Notes: generated from the letters alone by a model not told the origin. 64,000 nt of DNA from Maratus speciosus (GCA_963932465.1 OZ010787.1:29392087-29456086); one strand, 5' to 3'. Shown: positions 21,771 to 34,684, numbered from the stretch's first letter. Program-made: numbers and translations.

Positions 21771-23039
21771 ATGAATAATATCACTTTATGACCTAACCTA
21801 CATAATTGTGTAGATGATACTAAAGAAAAGAAAAAAACATTTTCCTCTTTTTGTGCGATTTAAAGTCGATCCTGCACCTACAGAATTGCGTGGATCCTCC
21901 CTTGGCATAGCCTGATAAAGAATATTTTTTTTAATATTTTTTTCGATCAAACATGATCCTATTAATTCGAGGAAAACGCCAAAACTTTTCATTTCTACCA
22001 AAAAGGTTTCTGTCTTAAAGCGATAAACCACCGCAATTCAAAAGATTAAAATATTATTAAAATATTTTATGAAGAAAAATGATTGAATAATGCACAAAAT
22101 GCAAAATTTGTTGTGAAATTTAAAAAAAGTGACTAAAAAGATTAAGAAAATATTAAAACCACAATTTTCGCACAATACTGAACATATTGAAATAAGTTTT
22201 GATGTATATTTTTTAGAACACTATAAATGTAATGATCGGATTTTCAGGAATCCGGTGGCAGAGAACTTAACTAAACTTTTATAAATGTACTCTAGCGTGA
22301 GAGTGTGTGTTGAGATTTTTCATTCGACCATTGTGTCTTGAATTCGTGTGTGAATGAGACTTATTCTTTTATTTCTTTAAAATTCGCAACGTACGTATGC
22401 ATCTCCGTGAATCTAGTTTTCACGGTTATTTCTTAAATGATATGTTAATTAGGTAACGCTGGTTGTGTAGTAACTATATATATATATAATGCCGTACTAC
22501 ATGGTTACAGTGGATTTTGAACGCATACTTTCCTAGGGTTCTCGGTTCTAGTGAGTTCTTTCGTGAAATTCAAGCCACGTGATAAATTCTAGTGGTGTTT
22601 CTGACTAGTTGTTTTCATTGAGTCAATGTCTGTGACTTTTCACAATTTTGTTAAGAAGGCGAGCTTTCTATTTGGAATAAAAATCAACATCGGAACCCAC
22701 GAAATACCATTTATTGTGTTATTATCTTTTAAAGTGAATTTTTTAGTTTCTTCAAAACGAACAGTAAGGCCATTTGGAGGCCGAGTTAATTGAGTTAAAT
22801 TTAATGAGTTTCGGGAAAGGATTTCCCCCTCTCTGTCTTTCATAAAGTGAACTTATTTCTGATTGTCTCACTTAAATCCAACTCTTCCACTGTTATTACC
22901 CTGCTTACTCTTATGAGGGTTGCCAGTTTGGCCTCTATTTTTATCTCGAAATTCCGATTTCAGACCTGACGTTTCTGAAGAAGAGTTTTGAGATTAACCC
23001 GCGAGGATGCGTGCTGCGCCTGATAGACTCGGAGTGCGT
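21771..23039. other. Unassigned stretch
   Basis: No gene or repeat recognised with confidence. A short TA run lies near 22473-22488. Confidence 0.4.
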
Positions 23040-23190
23040 ACGGTTTTTATAACTGTCACCACTATATTTATAAAAGTAATCTTCAACTTCCTTTATCGCA
23101 AAATTATGTCCAATTAAATAAGGTGACGATCTTTATTTGTATTTATTGGTGACAAAGTAAAAACCATTCATACCCTGGTTATGCGCGCAT
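23040..23190. mobile_element. Foldback relic with shared core
   Basis: Inverted GTACGGTTTTTATAACTGTC and GACAAAGTAAAAACCATTC flank a core TCACCACTATATTT to TATTGGTGACA containing TTAAATAAGGTGACG. Confidence 0.6.
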
Positions 23191-23580
23191 TCTCCCGGAC
23201 TAAGCTGTCAAGAAAAGTATCTCAACCCTCCAACTGTCTTGGAAAAGGGCAAAATTGTGATGTTGTTTTCTCTGCATTTTGTTTTAAATGCTAAAAAAAA
23301 TGATTCTTTGAACATTTTATAAAAAAAACTTAATAACTAATATGAATGCAATCCTTGGAAGTATTAATCATTGTTCAACGTATTAAAAATACATTAAATC
23401 AATAGAATTATATTACTTTAAATATTGCTTGTATTGCAGTGAAACCTGGAGCTTAGTGAACGTATTAACACGGGCTTGTCAGTGAGGGGGTTAAATAAAT
23501 CTGAAAATACTTTTCGTATATTCTGGTGTGAATCCCAATTTTCTAACTAAAAGTGAAGGCCAAGCTGGCATCTCAGACTG

Positions 23581-23758
23581 CAGGGGTAGTACTTGTCCTG
23601 AAATTTTGCGACTGGGAAATTCTTCGGTACCAGTACTTTCTTATTGAAAAATCTCTTTTTAAATAAGGCGAAATTTCGCATGTTTAACATAGATTTATTT
23701 TTCTATAAACAAATAGTGATATTCGTCCTGAAAAAATCCCTTAAGCGTACGAACCCTG
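23581..23758. mobile_element. hAT-like MITE
   Basis: Ends CAGGGGTAGTAC and GTACGAACCCTG are flanked directly by CAGACTG on both sides (23574-23580, 23759-23765). The core runs GGTACCAGTACTTT to ACAAATAGTGATAT, with the motif AAATAAGGCGAAATTTCG. It is related to 28799-28976. Confidence 0.8.
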
Positions 23759-23765
23759 CAGACTG

Positions 23766-24560
23766 TTATAGATAAATTGTTGTTTTCGATTAAATCTGTG
23801 TCATGGAATCCTTTGCTGTGAAAAGCCGCTAAGGGGTTGTCACAAAATAATAATTTTATGAAAAATAAATAAATACAATAACATGTAAAAAATACAGTAA
23901 AACGTATTATTTTCTTAATATTTTCATTTAAAAAATTATTATATTATTAAAAATTTGATCATTTTTTTTTTTTAAATACGCCCTAAGGATCTTCCTTAAA
24001 ATAGCTTGTGTTCAAAAAAATATTTGTTGAAGAGGACTTGGAACATACCGATATATTATTAAAACAAACAAACTGAGAAATCCGAATTTAAAGATTGACA
24101 CTCTGATTCGTATATAAGGAAATGGATGTAGTAACAAGCCTTTTTCAGTATCAATTTTTTAATTATTGGATATTTATTGCATTTCGTACGAATAAAATAG
24201 AGATTTGTAAAATCATCTTTAGAAAAATACTGGAAAAAATTAATAATTTCGTCTTTTTACGCAAAATAAAGGGTATCTAGATACTTTTAAGATATTTATC
24301 TAAATTTTTATAAAAATCTGATGTAAAAAAGTTATTGGTCTTGAAGCTAATTTTTAAGTTTTCCACCATTTTTTTTTTTTTTTTAAATGAAATTTTAGAA
24401 TGCTTGATCTCCACGATCGTTGTATTGAGTATAAAAATAACATTTTATAATTGGGTAAATATTTGAATTTTTTTTTTAATCCGATTTGAAGGACCTCTAA
24501 AATCGACGGTCGTAATATGAAACATCTTCTGCGCGGATGGCGCACTTTCGTGCAAGAATG
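23766..24560. other. Unassigned stretch
   Basis: AT-rich with T runs near 23965 and 24370. No gene supported. Confidence 0.4.
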
Positions 24561-24690
24561 CCAATTTCTACCACTTTTTCGGAAAAATCCTCTTCTAACG
24601 TATTTATTAAAACAATTCCAAAATTAAATAAGGCGAAGAAAAATTTAAGGAAGAATGGTTGCTACTGGTTTTCCTCACGCATGTTCGTCG
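24561..24690. repeat. Shared-core unit
   Basis: Core from TCTACCACTTTTTCGG to GCTACTGGTTTTCC with AAATTAAATAAGGCGAAG inside. The outer inverted repeats are weak. Confidence 0.5.
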
Positions 24691-25208
24691 TCGCTGATTG
24701 AATACCTGTTCGTCGTTCCTCGTAGTCGCTGAAAAAATATTTCTTAATAGAAATTCAAAATAAATTCAAAATAACTTTATGCTACATGTTTTAATTATAA
24801 TAAAAAATGTTCTTGAAAATATGATGCTTAAACAAACCTGTTTAGACGCAATCGCAAGTCAGAGGAGATAATTTTTTTAAACAGGATTTTGTCCGAGCAG
24901 GTATAATGTACAGTGTACAGCAGGGAAAATGAAATTTTAGCAATTAAGACAGTTTTCCGTTAGAGACAGGTTCTGTTTTGATGGGGTTAAATGTATTATT
25001 ATGTCCGGATTTAGGAGCTACTGTCCAGTTGTTTTTGTCTCCTTGTCCTACTTTTTGTGACACTCGACCTGACGACTTTAGTTGTCACACAGTTTGGTTT
25101 CATCTCACTGTATTCATCATATTGAAATTTGTCTACAGACCTTTCTAAAGTTTTTCAATCAATGCTATGTTATTTTGCAGTCGCATGAATATTTAGCATT
25201 AACATCTC
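24691..25208. other. Unassigned stretch
   Basis: No gene or repeat recognised. Confidence 0.4.
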
Positions 25209-25423
25209 TTAACCTTTTCAGGCAAAATACTTTTAGTATTAAAATGTTGAAATAAATGACTGGCACCGGAATTTAGGAACAAATTTATTTGGAAATAACA
25301 AAAAGGCTATATTTCACATACATATTAAATGGAAAAGAATTTAGAAAAATTCTGGTGCATTGGGGCGTTTGGGATTTAAAATTAAGTGGTTTCATAAACA
25401 TACCACATCCTTGAAAGTGTTAA
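25209..25423. mobile_element. TTAA MITE
   Basis: Bounded by TTAACCTTTTCAGGCAAAA and CATCCTTGAAAGTGTTAA. The core runs GGCACCGGAATTTAGG to AAATTCTGGTGCATT with AAAAAGGCTATATTTC inside. Confidence 0.8.
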
Positions 25424-27913
25424 GACTGCTCCTTTCATACTTTCTAGTCTTTTCCGCAATTTCAATTTACCTATTGTAAAAAATATTTAAATAGAAAAGA
25501 GTTCCTATCAACTTTCCCTTTTATATTTCCTTACATTTTCTCTTACAATGGATACTATAGCAATTGTTCACATCTTTCTATAATCAGTTTTATATATTTT
25601 CTTTTCCATCAGCACATTTTAATGTAGCTTTACAGAATAAATTTACATTATTTTTTATATATAACCATTAACATTTCATTATGCACAGTGTATAATGAAA
25701 AGATTTCCAAAACCACTTAAAGGGAGCACTGAGCATCTGGCGAACCCTCCCTCACATTGACTGGGTCAAACCTCCCTACATAGCCTTTTTCTAAGGAATA
25801 GCACATTGTTATTTTAAGCCTAACTTACTGTACAATCTTTATGCCTGGAATGAAAGCTCGATATTTCTGCATATCACGTTAAACGCCAACGCTCCCGTTG
25901 CGGGAACAACTTTTTATTAATTTTTTTCTCAAAATATTTTTAAACTATTTAAAAAATACTTTTTGTATTTAAAAGTTAATATTAAGGAGTCTAATATATA
26001 TTTTTTTCAGGATGATATATATATATATTTTTAATTTTTTGCAGATTTTTTAAAAAAGAGAATTTTTAGGTTTTCGACTATCTCAAGTAAAAGCAGTGAA
26101 AAGAAATAAAAAAAAATTCTTGATTTTTTACAAGTACAGTGAATATTTAATGTCAACATTTCAACTAATAATCCATTCCTAACCCAAAGTAAATATACCT
26201 ATTTAAAGTTATATTAGACAGGTTTCTTTGGAATGTTCCCACAAAGGGAGCTTTGGCGGCTTGTGCTTACACCTCTCCCTTTATCTGCAAGCGGGCTTCC
26301 ATAAAGAAAGAATGTGTTTCTAGGCAGTAAGTGGAAAGAAATCTGTTAACTGTTCGAAGAAAAAAAGGCGATTTATAGACCATATGACTATTAGGTATAG
26401 TAATTATAAATTGTGTTCCATGGCTTTTTGTATTCATTCTTATGAACAGCAATATATTTCAGTTTGCTTGAATATGGGCGTTTAATATTATATGAAAAAA
26501 AAAAACAGAGCCCCTTTGAATCAGATTAGATTTAATAAAAAGCATCACTAACACCTTAAAACAATAAGAGTTATATTTATAATGTTTATCCGTTTTAGGA
26601 AGAAAAAAAAAAAAGATGTAAAATAAAAAAGAGAAAAAAATACAGGATTGCGTTATGAGTGATTGTAAATTATTACTAAAACATTAAAAAAAGATTTTTT
26701 TCCAACTTCATGTAACAAGAAATTTGAGCATAAATAAAGGTATAATAAAGTAGAACATAGGAGCTACTTTTGAAATAGGCTTCCACAGGTAAATTCATAT
26801 ACCAAATACAAATAGAAAAATTCCGAAAATTCCGAATTGTTTCATTTTATATTAATTTTACTAACGGCGATAATTTTGTAGATAAATTTTTCAATACCCG
26901 CATGCCTCTTATTACAGAAGTAATAAAAATAATGTATTTTATTAAATAATTTGAATAGCATAGTGCGGTAATAGTAGCGTAAAAACATTTTATTTATTTA
27001 TTTATTTTTTTTTTTTTTTAATGAAAGATGTCTTAATTTCCATTTCTAAAACAATTGCTTTATTTGAAACAAATAAAAGAGAAAATTTAATACATCATTT
27101 AGAAATAATATATAATTATAATTAACAGACAACGAGTCGATGTAATAAACTATTTCAATATAAGTACATAGAGTAAACCTAAATGTAAAACATATATCTA
27201 TCTATCTATATATATATATATGTGTGTGTGTGTGTTTTGGTGTGCGTGTGTGTGTGTCTATGTAGTGTATAATGCAATATAATGTTACATCAGAGTTTTC
27301 CTAGCAGGTCTGTAGAAAACGTATCGGAAAATAATAAAAAAAAGAGTAAGAGTGGCTTTATATTTCTGATACTTTGACTACTCGTTCAAAAAAATTTAAT
27401 AAAAGTGTTTTTCAGATATTAATATTAAATTTTTAATATATGTATTTTTAGTAATTATTTATATGTTTGTATAAAATTGTTTGCAGATTGCCAAAAAATG
27501 ATGTTTTATTAATTTTTTCTAACCGCAATTGCATTGGGGCAGGAGAAAATAACGTGCAGCTCCTTACGATTCGGAGTGAGGTTCAACCCCCATTAGACGC
27601 CAACGCTCCCGCTACGGGAACATGTTATATATTCTAAACGGTTACAGTTATTAAAAAAATTTCAACTGCTTTATCATATTGGCATCTTATGTATATAAAA
27701 AACATATATAAACTTTATTTAGTTAACGCGCTTAATATAGCGGCGCTTAATGGGATAACTTAAAACCTACTTTCTTTCTAAAAACACAAGTTTTAGGTTG
27801 AAAAAGCCTCTCAAACGATTTTTTCCACACCTATATCGATTATCTGTATGAAACAAAGACTGCTGTTTGAACATTCCAGTAGCTTTGGCTTACACGTGTT
27901 GATAAAACTTCTT
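25424..27913. other. Unassigned 2.5 kb with one repeated motif
   Basis: No gene. The 17-mer CGCCAACGCTCCCGTTG, followed by CGGGAAC, occurs at about 25890, and a near-copy (CGCCAACGCTCCCGCTACGG) occurs in the same orientation at about 27599. Both hold a TCCCG-N3-CGGGA palindrome like those near TTAA-element ends. A TA/TG microsatellite lies at about 27196-27260. Confidence 0.5.
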
Positions 27914-28091
27914 TTAACACTAGAAAGACTGAAACTTATTATATATCTATATTGCCCAAAAGCCGTCAAAATGACTGCATTGTCAAAGAATAACTAATGC
28001 CAAAAGAAATTTGTTTAAAATTAATTTTTCATATTTTTTATATTATTTACAGTTATATAACAAGTTATTAGTAAGTATTAACAATAAAATA

Positions 28092-28267
28092 CAGTAAACT
28101 CTGTCTAAGGCGGAATCGATCGGGACTGAGAAAATTTTCCGTAGTAGACAATATTCCGCCATAGACAAATTTTACTCTATATCTATGGATTCGCACGGAC
28201 TTGAAAATCTTTCCGAGTTAGACAGATTTCCGTCTTACACAGACTCCACCTTATAGAGAGTTTACTG
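28092..28267. mobile_element. pogo-type MITE
   Basis: Inverted ends CAGTAAACTCTGTCTAAGGC and ACCTTATAGAGAGTTTACTG with TA on both sides (28090-28091, 28268-28269). The CAGTAAACTCTC-like end is characteristic of pogo/Tigger non-autonomous elements. It is inserted next to the 3' end of the piggyBac-2 gene. Confidence 0.82.
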
Positions 28268-28271
28268 TAAT

Positions 28272-30195
28272 CTATGCATTATTATTTGTACATTTTATAC
28301 AAATGAAAGTGAAAATCTTTTTATGTGTACATCTTCCGCAATTATCCTTTTGACATTTTTCACATATATTATTTGTTTTGTTGTTGTGGCAAAGTCGTAC
28401 TTGACAATTTTTTCAATTGTTAGAATGGGTTGCATTTGATGATGTTGCAGTTGACCTTTGTGGGTCTTCTTGTTCTGATGAATTTTTCTGTCTTGCAGCT
28501 CAGTATTCGGTGGAAATCTTTTCTGCTACTTGAAACGAGAACTCTTTTCGTTGTATTTCTATTCCTGTCGCTTCTTCGTAAAGGATCCAAGCATTTACAG
28601 CAGCCAAATCTAAAATATTGAAAAATATTTGGAGGGGTCATCTACGAGAACTAACTTTTACTTTATATTTTCCGGCCCTTTGATCCGCCGTATGAACTCC
28701 AAATTTTGTGCTGTTATAAAATTGCATAGATTCCGGTAACATTTTTTTATTACTTTTATCAATTTTCACAAATTTATGTTTTGAACTTAGAACAGCTACA
28801 GGGTTCTTACGGGTCCTTGAATTTCCAGACTAAGAAATTCTTCTGTACCAGTATTTCCTTATGAAAAGATTTTTCCTTAGATAAGGCGAAATTTCGTCTG
28901 TTTAATCCAATTTTATTTTTCTATTAAAAAATACTGATATATGGCCTTGAAAATAACGGTATTCGTACGAATCCTGAGATATTCTTTTATTTGGTTTGCT
29001 TTTATATATTGCAAGAACACAATTCGCTGATTTATATTGTCGAATTTAAAAGTGAAGCATGTTATTCTTCGTTACTTTGGGTAGTTCTTTTTTGTTTCCC
29101 CTAATAGGTCCATCTAGAGTTGTTTGTTTGGCCAATAATTTTGTCGCGAGTGGCATGCTAATGAAAAAGTTACCGGTCGCGATATTTCTTCCACAGCTTG
29201 TCTGTGGCTCGACAAGTTTCAGAACAACGTGTTCACTCAGAGGCGATGTTCGTTGTTCATCTTTTTTCAAAGAAGGAAAACCATTCAAAAGATATTTGCT
29301 ACTAACATCTGATGCAAGCCAGAATTTGATGCCAAATTTGTTGGGTTTATTAGGCATACACTGTGTAAACCTGCATCTAACTTTTCACGAAAATAATTGC
29401 TCGTCAATTGTTATATTTTGCCCTGGTTGATAGCAAGCTTGACTATTTTCAATGAACTTGTCTCATATTTCCGAAGCAAAGGCAAATTTATTTGTTTGTA
29501 TTTGCCTACTTCTTTCGATTCTTTTGTAAAATGAATAAACCGTAGGGTTTGCTTGAACTTTTCTTTCGCGATAATTTTTCTAAATGATTTGGGACCCCAC
29601 TTTGCTGACCATAAATAACTTTAAATTTTTTGCCTCGTAGGCTCCACGAGCACACAAAATCCCAATAAATGCATGCATTTTCGGTAATGCTGTTATCCAA
29701 TCGTTCCTCAAAATTCGGCGGTCTTCTTCTTCTGTGCAATTTTTATTTGTTTGATAATATAGTTATCTATTATCAACGAAAATGCACTGATGGGATTATC
29801 TGTCATAATGTTCCTTTTTGCGTATCCTGTTGGCCCTTTCATACCCTTGAAAATACAAGTAGATGGTAATCTTCCAGGAATACCACATTTTTCAAATTTT
29901 CACCACACGGTACCATCGGCAGCTGTTTCGGTCTACTGAAAGGTATTTACAGTTTCTCCACTAGAGTCTGAACTACTTACCACCCTACACCTTTTCCTGG
30001 GCATATTGATGACATCTTTATTTTCATCATTGCTGATCGACTCTTTATCACTGTCTTCGGTGTCAGATGTTTAAATTTGAATATATCCGCTTCATCTTCA
30101 GATGATAGTTCAGAATTTGTTGCATCTGATTCTATATCGGAGCACTTTTAACTTATGTTCGTTAGATTTTCCATTAACTCACATCTATTCGACAT
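28272..30195 (-). pseudogene. piggyBac-like transposase pseudogene
   Basis: Read on the minus strand. It likely starts at the ATG near 30193-30195, followed by an acidic stretch (NSELSSEDEADIF, about 30070-30115). The middle matches the piggyBac catalytic region: PNKPNKFGIKFWLASDVSSK and then GRNIATGNFFISMPLATKLL with IRGNKKELP (29060-29357). The C-terminal part reads VHTADQRAGKYKVK and then FFNILDLAAVNAWILYEEATG (28540-28720), and a cysteine-rich end follows (CQVRLCHNNKTNNICEKC, about 28310-28400) up to a stop at 28272. Many stops and frame changes occur (29400-29950), and a MITE (28799-28976) splits the gene. It is non-functional. It differs clearly from the piggyBac at 12380-15854, so it is a separate lineage. 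Confidence 0.9.
28799..28976. mobile_element. hAT-like MITE inside piggyBac-2
   Basis: Ends CAGGGTTCTTACGGG and TTCGTACGAATCCTG. The core runs TGTACCAGTATTTCC to AAAATACTGATAT with the motif AGATAAGGCGAAATTTCG, nearly as in 23581-23758. No clear target duplication remains. Confidence 0.7.
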
Positions 30196-30677
30196 TTCTT
30201 TCATGAATTTAGGGCACAAAAGAGAAAAGAAACAACTTGTTAGAACAAGTATCACTGCATAAAGACCCGAATAATAAACACTACTTTACCTTATTGAGCA
30301 ACTGCAACTTATCAAGTATATACCCAGATCGATAATTTATCATGTGATGCTAATCGAAAAAAAAAATTAAAACAGTTATTTCAATACAGAGTCGAACTGG
30401 TCATATAAGAAATTTACTCAATTCAATAATAAGAGTAATTTGATTATTAAAAATTTCCCAAGCAGTCAAAATGACTGCTTTTGGGCAATATAGGTATGAC
30501 ATATATATATACAGGAAATGAAGGAGGGGCAGGTAACTGCGATTATTAATAAACGCATTTATATGTTGTACAAAAAGTCACAAAATTCTAAAGAATTGTA
30601 TCATTATATCCATAATTGTTTTTCTAATTGAAATTAAAAGGCAATCAAAATGACTTCCTTGGGCAATATAGTGTTAA

Positions 30678-31528
30678 ATATGAAAATTGATGGGTGGATT
30701 TAGCCTCCCGTATGATCAACTCTCCCTAGTCTCCCCTATACTTTGGGAATAGGGGAATGCGAAGGTGCTAGTGTTTTATATATTTTTATAGCGTTCCCCT
30801 ATTTCTTAAAGGACAATGTAGATACATTTATTATCTATCAATCCTATTTTTTCAAGCGTCATTGTAACAACCTGAGCGGTAAAAAATAAAATCTTTCACA
30901 ACACTGTCGGTTTTTTTTTTTTTTGTTGTTGTTTGTTTGTTTTTAAAGAGCCTATCAAACTTTTTCAGCTTGACCTATAAAATTATGGAGATTGTTTAAC
31001 TTGTAAAATATATTTCGTTTTTCATCATGAAATGATAATTGAGATAGCTAAGAATATGTAATCTGATTCTTATATATTCTATCATATGTTGTAAGTGTTT
31101 TGAGGGCTGTGAAAAATTTATTTACCCACAAGCTAGGAATGACATATAATTTATTTTTTTGTAAAAGTTAATGTTGTTTTGTGCTTTTGTTGTCTAAAAA
31201 TATTTTTAAGTTATATGATTTATGTTAAATGTGTATTTTAAAATCTTAAATCTTAAATCTAAATGTAGATATCACATAGACAAAGATTGACAAAGATTCA
31301 TTTATTTAATTTTTGACGTAAAAACACAGAGATTTCTTTCAAAGCTCTGATTTAAAAAAGATCATATGAAGCATTTAATTTATTTAAGGTAAGCTTAATA
31401 GCTTCAACAATATATTTTAAAAGAAAAGCGCTGTCATTTTTACGAAGCTTTAAAAAAAAAAAATTATAAGTTTAAAAGTCGGCACCAGGCGTTTCTTGAA
31501 ACATGAGTAACAATTTCTCTCTCCCACC
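30678..31528. other. Unassigned stretch
   Basis: AT-rich. No gene or named repeat recognised. Confidence 0.4.
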
Positions 31529-31717
31529 CAGTGTTGCCAGTTTGGGGACTCTTTTAATTCGAAGTATTTGACTGTCACCACTTTTTTTTAAATAGTATAA
31601 TTCACCGTATGTTTCAGAATTTTTAATCTATTTCTAAATAGGCCGAATATTTCTATTTAAAAAAGTGGTGACAATCAATAATTTGGGGACAAAAAAGTCC
31701 CCAATCTGGCAACACTA
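31529..31717. mobile_element. hAT-like MITE
   Basis: Ends CAGTGTTGCCAGTTTGGGG and CCCCAATCTGGCAACACTA. Flanks CTCCCACC and CTCTCACC (7 of 8 identical) look like the target duplication. The core runs TCACCACTTTTTTTTAAATA to AAAAAAGTGGTGACAA with AAATAGGCCGAATATTT. Same family as 20609-20799. Confidence 0.85.
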
Positions 31718-32423
31718 CTCTCACCCCCGTTTACACATATTTTGAATTTCCGACAGCACAAGATATCTTTGAGTAATTTTAATTCTATATCTTTGTTGTT
31801 TTAATTTTATTCTACCATTAAACTTAAAGTTTTTGTTTAAAGTTTAAAATGATATTATTTGTCAATTTATATAGAAAAATATTTTAAAGGTGTTTAGGCG
31901 TAAATTCATTTTATAATTTTCTCATTATAACAATGAAAAAATTCAATCTCATTTAGCCATTTTTCAATTTACTTAATATATTCCAAAAAACTTTAAAAAG
32001 TTATATTTAGCTAACGTTTATTAAATTGAACTGGTGTATCACAAAAAAATAGTGTCGTTTGCTTTTTACTTAATTAGATATTATGAATCAAAATTAGTTT
32101 TTATTGAACGAAAAAAAAGTTATTTTATTACAATAAATATTTTTTTGAAATGAATATTTATGAAGCTTTTACAGTTTTTTACACTAAGAGATAAAATTTA
32201 TTTCATGTTTTATAAGTTTCTTTTGATAACTATAGTTTACAATTAGATTTTCTTAAAATTGAAAGTTGCATTTTTAATACAAAAAATAAATATAAAGAGA
32301 AATATTACATTTTATTTAAAATTTAGATAATAAAAAGTATAGTTTTAAATTTCGTTGCTTTATGACTAATTAATATTTATCTAATTTCGTTTCATCAAAG
32401 AAAGAATTCACTTTGTTTCGCAT

Positions 32424-32468
<45 letters not shown>

Positions 32469-32592
32469 GGTTTCTGCTTTGAACAATTTTCTGTTTGTTG
32501 GCATAAAATGTATTTTGTTGAGGAATAATAAATGAGCATTTTTCTTATATTCTGAACATCATCAAAGTTTTTTTAGCTAAACGTAGCACCAA

Positions 32593-32632
<40 letters not shown>

Positions 32633-33187
32633 CAAAATTTATCTACTCCAATCGGTTGAAGTTGATATACGCGTAGAAGGCATATTTTGCGTTCTGCGGT
32701 TTCTTATTAGTTCTCTTAAAGATTGTTGAAGATAAGGAAAAAACTTTCGGAATCGTGAGTAATCAGGAATTTTTTGGAAAAAATTTCTTCCATAATATGA
32801 AACATTTCAATGTTTTTTAAAGTGTACACATTATAGTGTACACGTGTTCATAATTTATAATACATTATAATTTGAATTTGTTAATAATTTTTAAATTTAA
32901 AATTTTGCTTCACAACAAAAGAAAAAAAGTACCTAGAATATGTTCAGGTTCATTCAACGTAACTCCTAGAAAACAAAAATTTATAATCTGATCTTTTTCG
33001 GGTAAAGATATAAATTCAAGTTTCTTACGTGAATTTAACTTTAACATCCTCAGTTTTCACCACAAAGATTTAACAAAATTGCTTAAATTATACACGTTTC
33101 TGCAAAAAATTGATTCAATAAACTAAAACAAAGTGTCAATAATGTTACGATAAAAATAGCAAATAAAGCCTTTGTGCAACAATATTA
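31718..33187. other. Unassigned stretch with long A and T runs
   Basis: No gene. An A run of ~37 nt (32429-32465) and a T run of ~33 nt (32598-32630) face each other across ~130 bp. Confidence 0.45.
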
Positions 33188-33602
33188 AAAAGCAGAAGAA
33201 CCATCGTTTAAAAATGCAGAAATAATACATGAAAAGCAGCAAACAGCTGTTTCGAATCTAGTAGCGAGATTCTTCTTCAGTGCAATATAGAGAAAAGGAA
33301 CAGCGTGCTAGAAAAAGCAAGGCTGAGCAAAATGATAGACAGAGACGCGCTGGCTCATATACCCGATGCGGGTAGCGAAGTCGCCAAAAACAACCAATGA
33401 GAAAGAAGCAGTGGAAACGACTGGGAGTACAAGTAGCGACATCTACCGGAGTAGTAGAGAAAAAGAAACCAAAAAGGGGAAATTAAATTAATGCTTTCCA
33501 AATACTCTGAAAATCAGGAGTACTAGACAGGTCATTGACTAAAGAGTGGGAATTTTTAATGTTGTGGTAAGCTTCCCAAAAATCAGGATCAAGGTTAAAG
33601 AA
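33188..33602 (-). repeat. Penelope pseudo-LTR, left, inverted
   Basis: Reverse-complement match to 36106-36524 along its length, for example GCGTGCTAGAAAAAGCAAGG against CCTTGCTTTTTCTAGCACGC, but with many differences. It contains the minus-strand hammerhead-like motif at 33240-33286. Confidence 0.82.
33240..33286 (-). ncRNA. Hammerhead-like motif in left pseudo-LTR
   Basis: On the minus strand the order CTGAAGA, a 6 bp stem GAATCT/AGATTC with a 7 nt loop, GAAA, then ACAGCTGT is seen. This follows the hammerhead core (CUGANGA, stem II, GAAA, short stem III). There is one extra A before stem II. Three pairs of stem I (GCA with TGC) are possible. Hammerhead motifs are known from Penelope-like pseudo-LTRs. 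Activity is not shown. Confidence 0.6.
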
Positions 33603-34124
33603 CAAGAAGTTCTTCGTAGAAATTAGCACGGATGATCATAGAATCATATTAGTTAATTGTTCGGTTTTAAAGAAGAAATTTAATACACTTTGTGAAAGTT
33701 CTGTCACTAATAACTCCAGGAATTTGCCTCTTGTTAACCAAAATGCTGTTGTCAATCTTTCTAGTGTTCCTTTAAGTAACAATCAGCTCGATGCTCTCAA
33801 ATTGAATAACAATTTTTGGGTCTCTGCTATTCCTTCTTTACCTAATCTTATTGCTCCTATTGATAGAGCCTTTAAGCATGGCGCTCTATCTTCTTCTCAA
33901 AATGAGTCCATTAGGTATCTCATTGCCAATACTGTTGATTTCATTTCTAACGTTTATAAGCCCAATCTTAAACATCCTGTTAAACAATGTCTGAAAAATT
34001 TGCGTTCTGATCCAAACTTAATTATTACTAACGCCGACAAAGGTGGTCAGATTGCTTTTCTCGACAAATCTACGTATTTGGAAAAATCCCACAAATTAAT
34101 TGAAGAACTAAGTGGAAGAACATG

Positions 34125-34332
34125 TTAACACTAGAACGCCCGGAAATTTTACCCAAGTTTCATAAAAATATTTAACACCAGAATTTTTATTTAAAATTAT
34201 TTGACTGATTTATTTAACGTAAATCTGCATAGTTTAAATTTAACTTATTTCATGAAAGAATTGCTGGTTCCAGTTGACATTTAATCATATGGTCGGAGTT
34301 GAATCGACTCCATCCGGGCGTTCTAGTGTTAA
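34125..34332 (-). mobile_element. TTAA MITE in the Penelope gene
   Basis: Starts TTAACACTAGAACGCCCGG and ends TCCGGGCGTTCTAGTGTTAA. Related to family A in length and middle part, but with its own hairpin GGAGTTGA-A-TCGACTCC (one G-T pair). It interrupts the Penelope coding region at a TTAA. Confidence 0.85.
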
Positions 34333-34684
34333 GTAACAAAAATTACATTTCAAGAAATTTGAGGTGAATGTTTCTGCTGTAAATATTAATGATTTATTTT
34401 CTGTTTGATACCACGTTTTTAAAATATTAACAGGTATGGTACTAAACTCTCTCAGAAAAACTTAATCATATTTAATTTTCAAATATTAAAAATTATTAAT
34501 ATTATTGACATTATTAAATATTAAAAAATTAAATATTAATGAATAATCTCTTAAATCTTCAAGACTACATAGAATCTTAGTATTTTAGCTTCACCATGTG
34601 ATAGGATACTTCATAAAGCTTTTATCCAAAAGGTAAAATAAAAATTTAGAAAATGTACCATAACATGTTCAGTTAATCCGCTCA
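34333..34684. other. Unassigned sequence inside the Penelope gene
   Basis: AT-rich, no reading frame similarity to RT. Possibly another insertion: ACATGTT occurs just before the MITE and AACATGTTCAG near its end (about 34667). Confidence 0.35.

Larger units (their letters stand above)
27914..30677 (-). mobile_element. piggyBac-like element 2, decayed
   Basis: Bounded by TTAACACTAGAAAGACTG (27914) and GGGCAATATAGTGTTAA (ending 30677) with TTAA on both sides. Subterminal palindromes of the form GCNGTCAAAATGACTGC lie near 27965 and near 30460 (perfect there: AAGCAGTCA-AAA-TGACTGCTT). A second right-end-like segment lies at 30640-30677. It contains a minus-strand transposase pseudogene, a pogo-type MITE (28092-28267) and a hAT-like MITE (28799-28976). 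Confidence 0.85.

Noticed and set aside
22473..22488. TA-repeat as promoter
   Set aside because: A simple repeat with no nearby gene.
29059..29430. 123-codon plus-strand open frame
   Set aside because: It lies antisense to the piggyBac-2 transposase, whose minus-strand reading has clear family motifs.
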